A DNA stretch of 5,386 nt. Origin: Candidatus Pacearchaeota archaeon (GTDB lineage: Archaea > Nanobdellota > Nanobdellia > Pacearchaeales > GW2011-AR1). Below are positions 1 to 4,953 of this stretch, in pieces. The position numbers and the translations under genes were made by a program. The stretch covers positions 1 to 5,386 of the forward strand of contig RFLC01000225.1 in assembly GCA_003694055.1 (NCBI GenBank). Reading direction: 5' to 3'. The first letter of the stretch is position 1; each line of letters starts with the position of its first letter. The notes below the pieces were generated by a model. It saw only the letters and a program-made list of their open reading frames with translations, did no database searches and had not been told where the DNA came from.

Positions 1-1425
1 GTGAAAAGAGAGAGCAACTATCCAGAAGAGCCAATTGGGTTTGTCGCGATATTGGAGAGTGAGCAAGGAAAGAGGTTCAGCTACAACTCGTTTGATCCGA
101 CGCGCGGAGGTAGCTTGAGTGGAGTTTTTCCAGATAGCGAAACAACTCTTGCTCCGTTTACTCAAGTGGAAGTAGTGATAGAGGAGAGTGCACTTGCTCA
201 GGACGGAAACATAAACTCTGTGAATGAAGTGAAAAGGGTCATTATCTATCCTGCGCAGCGCTCTGCACTAACAAATGAACTAATAACTGTTGAAAGCCCT
301 TCGACAGTTGGAGAGCTAACTGAAATGAACGGAGTTTCTGAGGTTTGCGATAATGATCAGGATGATGATGGCGACGGGGCAGTGGATTGCGCTGACAGCG
401 ATTGCGTGGGCCGCATAGGCGGACCGAATGATGAGTTTTGCGAGAGTCCTGAGCAGAGTTGTGGGGATGGGTTTGATAATGACAGAAACGGCAGGGCTGA
501 CTGTCAAGACTTGCCGCACTGCAGCGAGCGGACAGGTCCGAACGGCCTAGTGTGCGAGGCTTGCAATAATGGAGAGGATGATGATGGTGATGGGCTAGCA
601 GATTGCGCAGATAGTGATTGTTTTGGAGTTTCTCCAGGTTGCGCTAGTGAAAATATATGCTATGACAACGCAGATAACGACGCAGATGGGTTGCCAGACT
701 GCCTTGACGATAACTGCGATGGAGAGCAGGCAGACCATTCTAACCCAAACATCTTGTGCGAGTTTGCTCAAGAGCTGAGTTGCAATGACGGGTTTGACAA
801 TGATTACGATGGTGCGGCAGACTGCAATGACCTAGATTGCCAGTCAGATGCAAATTGTCCGGGGGATGAGACGTGTGATGATGGAATTGACAATGATGGA
901 GATGGGTTAACGGATTGCGCTGACACGCTTGATTGCAGCTCTCACCCTGCGTGTGCGCCATCAGGAAGCGAGAGCGAATGCAACGATGGAATGGATAACG
1001 ATAGAGATGGGCTAGCAGATTGCGCAGATAGTGATTGCGCGAGCCAACCAGTTTGTCAAGGAAGCGAGATTTGCGATAATGGGCAAGACGACGATGGTGA
1101 TGGGTTGGTGGATTGCGCTGATCCGCAGTGCAGTGGGCAAACAGGGCCGGGAGGAATCTGCGAAGCAACAGAAACGAGTTGCGGGGATGGGTTTGATAAT
1201 GATGGTGACGGGGCAGTGGATTGCGCGGATTTGAATTGCGTGGGCCAGGCAGGCGGACCGAATGGAGCGCTTTGCGAAAGTTCTGAGCAGAGTTGCGGGG
1301 ATGGGTTTGATAATGATGGTGACGGGGCAGTGGATTGTGCTGACAGCGATTGCTCTAGCTTTCCTGCTTGCGGACACGCTGGAACTTATCACGGAGGAAT
1401 TACTCCATCAAACCAGTTGCAGTAA
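1..1425 (+). CDS. Asp/Cys-rich repeat protein, probably extracellular and calcium-binding (5' partial)
   Basis: The frame is open from base 1 to a TAA at 1423-1425. Base 1 is a GTG, but no signal peptide or membrane segment follows it, so I think the true start lies upstream and this is the C-terminal 474 residues. Residues 1-110 are Cys-free and rich in beta-prone stretches (GFVAILE, QVEVVIEE, KRVIIYP), probably a beta-sandwich-like domain that I cannot name. Residues 116-457 are ten repeats of the form C-x4-D-x-D-x-(D/N)-G-x2-D-C followed by two more Cys. The DxDxDG-like core resembles the calcium loops of thrombospondin type 3, dockerin and EF-hand proteins, and similar 'CNDGxDNDGDGLxDC' repeats are common in secreted bacterial proteins. 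All 40 Cys lie in the repeats, which suits disulfide bonding outside the cell. The chain ends 17 residues after the last Cys, with no C-terminal anchor. Calcium binding and surface location are inferences. Confidence 0.85.
   Translation: MKRESNYPEEPIGFVAILESEQGKRFSYNSFDPTRGGSLSGVFPDSETTLAPFTQVEVVIEESALAQDGNINSVNEVKRVIIYPAQRSALTNELITVESPSTVGELTEMNGVSEVCDNDQDDDGDGAVDCADSDCVGRIGGPNDEFCESPEQSCGDGFDNDRNGRADCQDLPHCSERTGPNGLVCEACNNGEDDDGDGLADCADSDCFGVSPGCASENICYDNADNDADGLPDCLDDNCDGEQADHSNPNILCEFAQELSCNDGFDNDYDGAADCNDLDCQSDANCPGDETCDDGIDNDGDGLTDCADTLDCSSHPACAPSGSESECNDGMDNDRDGLADCADSDCASQPVCQGSEICDNGQDDDGDGLVDCADPQCSGQTGPGGICEATETSCGDGFDNDGDGAVDCADLNCVGQAGGPNGALCESSEQSCGDGFDNDGDGAVDCADSDCSSFPACGHAGTYHGGITPSNQLQ
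346..1371 (+). repeat. Ten tandem 4-Cys Asp-rich protein repeats
   Basis: The first Cys of each repeat is residue 116, 154, 188, 220, 261, 292, 327, 358, 394 and 432. The gap from the first to the second Cys is 14 residues in every repeat. The gap from the second to the third is 5, or 6 in repeats 2 and 6. The gap from the third to the fourth varies from 6 to 14. Asp at +5 and +7, Asp or Asn at +9, Gly at +10 and Asp at +13 are kept in all ten. The variable third-to-fourth gap acts as a linker and sometimes carries a GGPN or TGPxG turn (repeats 1, 2, 8, 9). Confidence 0.92.
1176..1337 (+). repeat. 48-bp exact direct repeat inside the Asp/Cys gene
   Basis: Bases 1176-1223 and 1290-1337 are identical over 48 positions, offset by 114 bases (38 codons, one full repeat unit). 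A second exact match of 32 bases links 589-620 with 1006-1037. The junction of repeats 1 and 2 (about 376-490) is also clearly similar at DNA level to that of repeats 9 and 10 (about 1207-1320). Identity at silent sites points to recent duplication or gene conversion among units. Confidence 0.9.
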
Positions 1426-1452
1426 ATCCGCAACATGCCAGAACATCTGACT

Positions 1453-2325
1453 TCACGCACTCACTAACTGCTTATTTTCCTTAAGCCATTTCTGATAGAA
1501 GTTTATAGTTCGTTCAATCCCTTCTTCTAGCGATACCCGCGGCCTGAAACCAAGTGCGAGAAGAGGCGATATGTCAACATGCACTTGCTGCGGCTGTTCT
1601 TTTTCAGCTGGTTTCACAATTATCTCGCTCTTGCTATTTGTCTTTTCAATAATCATTTTTGCGAGCTTGTAAACATTGTACTCACACCCTCCGCTAATGT
1701 TGAACTCTTTGTTGTCTTGTCTAAGGACTGCGAACAACCCTTGAATAAAATCGCTCACATAAGTGAAGTCAAGCGTCTTGGTTTCCGGGTCGCCGTAAAT
1801 AACTAATGGTTTGTTTGTCAGGGCGTTCATTATAAACTTGTGCACCAATCTCTCTGTTTTATCGAAGAAAGGACCATAAACTGTTGAAGGTCTTATGATG
1901 AGATACTTAATCCCGTAGCATTTCCAGTAAGCCTTGCAAAGTTCCTCGCCGTAAAGTTTGCTCGCAGTGTAAGGATTTTTTTCTGCGTGCAAAACTCTGG
2001 ATGATGAGAAGTAAACTACTTTTTTTACTTTATGTTTGCGCGCGAATTCAAAGACTTTGAAGGTGCCGAGCACGTTGGCGTTAAATGTTTTCTCAGGGTT
2101 TTCTATGCTCTCTGCCACCTTGCAATGTGCTGCCAAGTGGAATATTTCGTCGATTTGTTCTGTCGGTTCAAACTTGTCGATTTCGCTAATTGGCGAGCCC
2201 TCGCGAGAATCGAAGCACTTCACAATCTCATAGCCATTCTCAACAAGCCGCTCCTTTAACGCGCCCCCTATAAGTCCACTGCTTCCTGTCAAAACTGCTC
2301 TCTTCATTTTCGTTGATTGGTTCAT
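1453..2325 (-). CDS. NAD-dependent epimerase/dehydratase, extended SDR family (nucleotide-sugar type)
   Basis: This 290-residue protein is an extended short-chain dehydrogenase of the UDP-glucose 4-epimerase type, which uses bound NAD(P) to rework sugar nucleotides in the cytoplasm, often for surface glycans. The Rossmann motif GxxGxxG is at residues 14-20 (GSSGLIG), HLAA at 63-66, the Ser cluster at 107-109, the catalytic YxxxK at Y119/K123, RPSTVYGP at 145-152, and a substrate-side motif DFTYVSDF at 186-193. The exact sugar substrate cannot be read from the sequence. Its start overlaps the stop of the upstream winged-helix gene by four bases (ATGA), implying co-transcription and coupled translation and favouring the ATG at 2325. 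The ATG at 2307 gives the N-terminus MKRAVLTG, more usual for the family, and is a serious alternative. The loop between the Ser cluster and YxxxK is unusually short. Confidence 0.93.
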   Translation of the reverse strand: MNQSTKMKRAVLTGSSGLIGGALKERLVENGYEIVKCFDSREGSPISEIDKFEPTEQIDEIFHLAAHCKVAESIENPEKTFNANVLGTFKVFEFARKHKVKKVVYFSSSRVLHAEKNPYTASKLYGEELCKAYWKCYGIKYLIIRPSTVYGPFFDKTERLVHKFIMNALTNKPLVIYGDPETKTLDFTYVSDFIQGLFAVLRQDNKEFNISGGCEYNVYKLAKMIIEKTNSKSEIIVKPAEKEQPQQVHVDISPLLALGFRPRVSLEEGIERTINFYQKWLKENKQLVSA

Positions 2326-3260
2326 TCCAAGTATTTTATTTTTTCAAACTTCACTAGATTGTTCCAGTTGCGCAAGTACTCTCGCGCTTTGTTCGTGAGC
2401 GTTCCGTTGGACAACACAAGCGCAGGCATTTTTAGATTTGTCGCTTTTTGAAGCGCCAAACTCAAGTCATTGTCAGTTATCTTTTTCCTGTTCTTTGCGA
2501 CAAGCAAGTACTCTTGTTTGCCAAACTGCATATCAATCCTTACCCTTGCTTCGAGCTCTCTCTTTTTCGACGAATAGGTTTCAAGCAACTCAATGTCTTG
2601 CCCTCTTAAATAATCTTTAACTTTTTCGACAAACTCGCTGTCTTGTTTCTGCTTTTTTGTTTTTCTTTTTTGCGGCGGCGAGTGCGGAGCGAGAGATTTA
2701 GGCTCTGTTTTTAACAGCACTTGTGTTTGAGCAGTTTTGGCAGTTGGCTCTTTCTCAGTTCTCGAGGATAGCTCTGGAGGGGCTGTTTCTTTGGTTGAAG
2801 CGCTGATGGCCGATTGAACGATAGCGCGCGCTTCGCTCTCTGGGCAGAGAAAATAACGCCAGAAGGTTTTGACTTCGCTTCCTGAACGCAAATCAAAAGC
2901 CAGCGCAAAGTCCGGAAGGTTCCTCAAAGCAACCCTGGCCACAGGAGAGAGCTTGCTATCCTCAAGCACTTTATTTGACTTCAGCATTGCCAAAGCCTCG
3001 CGCTCGCGCTGATTTAGAAAGCTGGTGAAGTTCTCTAACATGTGCTCTTGCCCTCGGAGGAAATAGAGCGGCGAGCTTCCGACGTGCATGTGGCTCATTT
3101 TTATCTTCCCCTCTGACCTTAACTCAGACAAGAATGCAGAAACAAACAACGGCTGCATCTTCAATTCTCGGGCGATTTGCACAGGCAAACTCGGTCCGTG
3201 CTGGCGAATAAATGCAATAATTTTCTCCTTCACTAAAACAGGGTTTTGAAGTGGAACCAT
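2322..3260 (-). CDS. Winged-helix protein with C-terminal nuclease-fold-like domain, function unknown
   Basis: With the start at 3260 the protein has 312 residues. Residues about 7-70 look like a winged helix: helices in VLVKEKIIAFIRQHG and SLPVQIARELKM, a recognition-helix-like LFVSAFLSELRSEG, then a wing (KIKMSHMHVGSSPLYFL). Residues 71-150 are mostly helical and aromatic. Residues 151-207 are a Ser/Thr/Pro/Lys linker ending in a basic patch (QKRKTKKQKQ). Residues 208-312 alternate helix and strand, with KQEYLLVAKNRKKI at 248-261, resembling Mrr-like or PD-(D/E)xK domains, but the acidic residue expected two before K256 is Val. A DNA-binding or regulatory role is inference. The ATG at 3275 would add five residues but lies too close to the TATA box to be transcribed, so 3260 is preferred. 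It is the first gene of a pair with the epimerase. Confidence 0.85.
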   Translation of the reverse strand: MVPLQNPVLVKEKIIAFIRQHGPSLPVQIARELKMQPLFVSAFLSELRSEGKIKMSHMHVGSSPLYFLRGQEHMLENFTSFLNQREREALAMLKSNKVLEDSKLSPVARVALRNLPDFALAFDLRSGSEVKTFWRYFLCPESEARAIVQSAISASTKETAPPELSSRTEKEPTAKTAQTQVLLKTEPKSLAPHSPPQKRKTKKQKQDSEFVEKVKDYLRGQDIELLETYSSKKRELEARVRIDMQFGKQEYLLVAKNRKKITDNDLSLALQKATNLKMPALVLSNGTLTNKAREYLRNWNNLVKFEKIKYLE

Positions 3261-3282
3261 GCCCAAAAAAAGCAAGCATGTG

Positions 3283-3290
3283 TTATAAAT
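3283..3290 (-). promoter_or_regulatory. TATA box for the winged-helix/epimerase pair
   Basis: On the minus strand this reads ATTTATAA, preceded by a purine-rich GCAAG that could serve as a BRE. Its centre is about 26 bases from the ATG at 3260, so transcription should begin at or next to the start codon, giving a leaderless mRNA. Confidence 0.65.
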
Positions 3291-3440
3291 CTTGCGTGGA
3301 ATTGAACGCTAGGTTATTTCTGAACAGATTTAAAGCATTGCCAACCAGAATTTGTTGGTTCAGGGCGCGCGGCGCGACTCAGGGGCAGTTCGCTTGTGGC
3401 GCAAGCATTAAGGTTTGGTTTGCTAACTAATTTGCATTTG

Positions 3441-3499
3441 GAAAGTTTTTCATTAATAACGTGCAAACTTGCTTTATCTTTAGAGCTGCATAAACTTTC
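3441..3499. repeat. 8-bp perfect inverted repeat with 43-base spacing
   Basis: GAAAGTTT at 3441-3448 is matched by AAACTTTC at 3492-3499. Inside lies a second pair of TGCA tetramers. The arms could close a stem in RNA from either strand. It has no coding context, and its function is unknown. Confidence 0.45.
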
Positions 3500-3520
3500 T
3501 TTTTTTGGAAGATTAGATGA

Positions 3521-3583
3521 GTTGAGTTTGAGTTAAACCTGCAAAACGATTTCGCAAGCAAAAAGCAGGGTTAATCTCTCAAC
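3521..3583 (-). repeat. Long imperfect hairpin just downstream of rpoL
   Basis: The hairpin begins four bases after the rpoL stop. In the rpoL sense, the arms GTTGAG, AG, TTAA and CCTGC pair with their complements at 3542-3521, about 17 pairs with one mismatch, a bulged A and a 4-base side loop. The 22-base loop starts with five T (3564-3560) and includes part of a smaller alternative hairpin (3540-3546/3550-3556). It may end or stabilise the rpoL transcript. No T-run follows the stem, so it is not a classical bacterial-type terminator. Confidence 0.6.
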
Positions 3584-3586
3584 AGA

Positions 3587-3841
3587 TTACTTCAACAATT
3601 TTTCAATTTGTGTTAGTTCTTTTTTTATTTCAGCTATAGCTTCTTTCAATTGTTTCTCAACTGACTTGTCTTTTGCGGGTTCAACCCTTAACTTAACTGG
3701 TTTTGTCGGATGCTCGCGTTGCCATGCCGCGAAATTCGCGCCTGTTTCGTGCAAATAAACGCGCAAAACCTCTGCAATAGTCAGATTATCTAGCTTAATT
3801 TCTAGCAAGTCTTTTTCCTTCTTTAACACCTGAATTTCCAT
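3587..3841 (-). CDS. rpoL: DNA-directed RNA polymerase subunit L (Rpo11)
   Basis: This 84-residue protein matches archaeal RpoL, the small subunit homologous to eukaryotic RPB11 and to the N-terminal domain of bacterial alpha. It pairs with RpoD (Rpo3) in the assembly platform of RNA polymerase. The N-terminus MEIQVLKKEKDLLEIKL is a typical first strand pair. The family core follows at residues 19-54 (NLTIAEVLRVYL, then an aromatic stretch, REHP at 42-45, and VKLRVEP), with a long C-terminal helix of charged heptads from 58 to 84. Length is normal for the family. The central motif is somewhat degenerate: the common D-H-T-x2-N-x2-R pattern reads N-L-T-x2-E-x2-R. An in-frame ATG at 3856 would add five residues, but the TATA box fixes initiation at 3841. 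The gene stands alone with large spacers on both sides. Confidence 0.92.
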   Translation of the reverse strand: MEIQVLKKEKDLLEIKLDNLTIAEVLRVYLHETGANFAAWQREHPTKPVKLRVEPAKDKSVEKQLKEAIAEIKKELTQIEKLLK

Positions 3842-3862
3842 AAATGCTACTCTCAAAACGCG

Positions 3863-3872
3863 TTTTTAAATT
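3863..3872 (-). promoter_or_regulatory. TATA box of rpoL
   Basis: The minus strand reads AATTTAAAAA after a GCAAA that could be a BRE. The TTTAAA core is centred 26.5 bases from the ATG at 3841, which predicts a leaderless rpoL transcript and rules out the upstream ATG at 3856. Confidence 0.7.
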
Positions 3873-4289
3873 TTTGCGTTTATGGAGAGTTTTCTTGGGT
3901 GTGAACTGCCAAACGCTAAAGAGCGAGTTCTAGCGGATGAAAAGAAAGGCTAACTGCTGCGTCTGCTTTCATGCGCAACAATGCTTGCCTTTTGTGTGTT
4001 TGAGCTTTGAACGCTTCTCAACCTCGGCAGCTGTGCAATGCAACCGACGCTCGTGCAAAACCTGCTTCATTGGAAAGGCGCGCGCCGCATTGCCGCGGCC
4101 TCCTCAGCGCCAAGTTCGTCGAGCTTTCCCTTATGCGCGCCTGCCTAGTTTTAAGTTTGACAGCTCAAACCTTGCAATCTCATCTTAGTTTTTGTCGAGC
4201 CAGATGGTTTTGCAATCTTGTCGATGACAATTTTTCATGTAGAACTAAATGCTAAGCACAACCAAAACTCCTTTTCTAAATTCATTCCC

Positions 4290-4311
4290 GAGACTTTGCT
4301 TGTGCAGTCTC
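4290..4311. repeat. 6-bp perfect inverted repeat (small hairpin)
   Basis: GAGACT at 4290-4295 pairs with AGTCTC at 4306-4311 across a 10-base loop. A second small pair follows (AATAAAT 4332-4338 and ATTTATT 4351-4357). They lie downstream of the zinc-ribbon gene on its strand and could mark a transcript end, or be chance. Confidence 0.3.
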
Positions 4312-4408
4312 TTGACTAACGAAAACAGGCCAATAAATCGAGACGCCAACATTTATTTATAATTAAGCGAGAGTTATTTTATCTCATCGTGATTATCTTC
4401 TCAGCAGC

Positions 4409-4570
4409 TTAGAATAAATCCGAGCAACTTCTGAAATAATGGCAACGTTCGCAGATGAGTTTGCACTTAAGTTTGCGCAGACGGGCGCCGCAGCACTCGC
4501 ACACAAGTTGATCTTCCTCAAGGTCTGACTTAAACCAATCTCCTGCATCAGAAGAATTGCATTTTGACAT
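4409..4570 (-). CDS. Small zinc-ribbon protein, 53 aa
   Basis: With the start at 4570 the product is 53 residues. An acidic N-terminal half (DWFKSDLEEDQ) leads into a two-knuckle zinc ribbon: C24-x2-C27 and C40-x2-C43, with further Cys at 26, 36 and 49, and the tail RSCSDLF. The pattern CGAxLRKLKCKLICERC resembles short archaeal zinc-ribbon proteins whose role is not known to me; nucleic-acid binding or protein docking is a reasonable guess. The same frame stays open to an ATG at 4720, which would add 50 residues, but that extension lies antisense to the neighbouring plus-strand gene and spans the TATA box, so it is not believable. The ATG at 4570 is about 27 bases from the TATA centre, fitting a leaderless message. 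It is divergent from the 82-residue gene across 49 bases. Confidence 0.8.
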   Translation of the reverse strand: MSKCNSSDAGDWFKSDLEEDQLVCECCGARLRKLKCKLICERCHYFRSCSDLF

Positions 4571-4588
4571 TAGCAAGGAAATGCAACA

Positions 4589-4601
4589 AAATTTATTAAA
4601 T
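4589..4601. promoter_or_regulatory. Shared, near-symmetric bidirectional TATA element
   Basis: The sequence AAATTTATTAAAT lies exactly midway between the two divergent ATG codons. Read on the plus strand it gives TTTATT, centred 25.5 bases before 4620. Read on the minus strand it gives TTTAAT, centred 27.5 bases before 4570. A-rich stretches that could serve as BRE flank it on both sides (CAACA/AAA and GCAAAG). One AT element therefore appears to serve both genes, each leaderless. Confidence 0.65.
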
Positions 4602-4619
4602 CTTTGCACAAGCAATTTT

Positions 4620-4868
4620 ATGCCAGAGAGTGAGAATTTGGAGAGCAAACTAGGCACTCTAAAAATAGTTGATATTGATTTAAACCGGGTGACAATACGC
4701 GTTGAGCCGAAGGTGGACAATTACAGAAAGTTCGTTGTTTTCGAGAGGGATCTTGCTAGGATTTGCGATGGCGAGAGGGACAACTACAAGATTGGAGATG
4801 AGATGAGGTTTTATATTGAAAAGTTGCGTGAACTTGTAAAGGAGCGAACAGGTCGACAAACTTATTAA
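4620..4868 (+). CDS. Small conserved-looking protein of unknown function, 82 aa
   Basis: I do not recognise this family. The 82-residue product has an acidic start (MPESENLESKLG), then predicted strands TLKIVDID, RVTIRVEP and KFVVFERD, a short helix around LARICDG, and YKIGDEMRFYIEKLRELVKERTG at 58-80. The order of strands and the 'YKIGDEMRFYI' segment resemble small OB-fold or SH3-like barrels, but that is a guess. There are no signal peptide or membrane segments and only one Cys, so it is probably cytoplasmic. In-frame ATGs at 4557 and 4578 lie upstream of the TATA box, so the start at 4620 is chosen because it sits about 26 bases beyond the TATA centre. It is divergent from the zinc-ribbon gene and may be co-regulated with it. 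The Asp/Glu/Lys/Arg-rich composition is typical of a real protein. Confidence 0.75.
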   Translation: MPESENLESKLGTLKIVDIDLNRVTIRVEPKVDNYRKFVVFERDLARICDGERDNYKIGDEMRFYIEKLRELVKERTGRQTY

Positions 4869-4922
4869 GTTTAAGGTTGGAAGGTCCTCGCCCTGAGTGC
4901 GTTAGAAACTCTGATAAACTTT

Positions 4923-4948
4923 CCAAACCTAACTAGTAAAAGGTTTGG
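4923..4948. terminator. Hairpin between convergent genes, possible bidirectional transcript end
   Basis: CCAAACCT at 4923-4930 is perfectly complementary to AGGTTTGG at 4941-4948 around a 10-base loop, and on the plus strand two more pairs (one G-T) can extend it. It lies 54 bases after the stop of the plus-strand gene and 5 bases after the stop of the minus-strand gene. No long T-run follows on either strand, so its role in ending or protecting transcripts is inferred from position only. Confidence 0.45.
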
Positions 4949-4953
4949 GAGGA

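Larger units (their letters stand above)
3261..3586. other. 326-base gene-free spacer with hairpins and a GC-rich island
   Basis: No convincing reading frame occurs here on either strand. Besides the TATA box near 3286 it holds four inverted repeats: 3341-3345/3354-3358, 3392-3396/3402-3406, 3441-3448/3492-3499 and 3521-3542/3565-3583. Bases 3363-3406 are 33 of 44 G or C, against AT-rich surroundings. I looked for tRNA T-arm and acceptor patterns and for RNase P and SRP RNA signature motifs and found none. Confidence 0.6.
3842..4408. other. 567-base gene-free gap with GC-rich core; possible noncoding RNA
   Basis: Open frames of about 80 codons exist at 3937-4188 and 4007-4255 on the plus strand, but their products have no recognisable domains and no sensible start signal, so I do not call them genes. 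Bases 4077-4111 are 29 of 35 G or C and contain two perfect palindromes (GGCGCGCGCC at 4077-4086 and GCCGCGGC at 4092-4099). A small hairpin at 4218-4230 (TTGTC/GACAA) is followed by five T on the plus strand. AT-rich stretches lie near 4332-4366. No RNA family was recognised. Confidence 0.55.

Noticed and set aside
316..1450. Several open frames on both strands inside the Asp/Cys repeat gene (316-519, 740-1168, 1012-1392, 1031-1234, 1262-1450)
   Set aside because: They are long only because the repetitive GAT/TGC-rich coding sequence lacks stops in other frames. Their products are repetitive shadows without domains.
1579..2259. Plus-strand open frames opposite the epimerase
   Set aside because: They lie antisense to a clearly recognised SDR enzyme and encode nothing recognisable.
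2438..2908. Open frames within the winged-helix gene (2438-2620 plus, 2711-2908 minus)
   Set aside because: They are shadows of the longer gene, with no domain or promoter support.
3297..3358. Possible tRNA T-loop (GTTCAATTC on the minus strand) and a 5-bp stem with 8-base loop
   Set aside because: The T-arm stem does not pair, the other loop has the wrong size, and no acceptor stem could be built.
3460..4071. Similar words CGTGCAAAC...TGCTT at 3460-3475 and 4052-4066 on both sides of rpoL
   Set aside because: The match is short and imperfect, with no extended similarity around it, so it is probably chance.
3937..4255. Two plus-strand open frames of about 80 codons
   Set aside because: Their composition is rich in Cys, Arg and Ser, driven by the GC-rich core. 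No domain, no TATA box at the right distance and no conserved-looking start were seen.
4351..4366. TATA-like AT stretch
   Set aside because: It matches a TATA box on either strand, but no gene start lies about 26 bases away. It was left unlabelled, though it could serve an unknown RNA.
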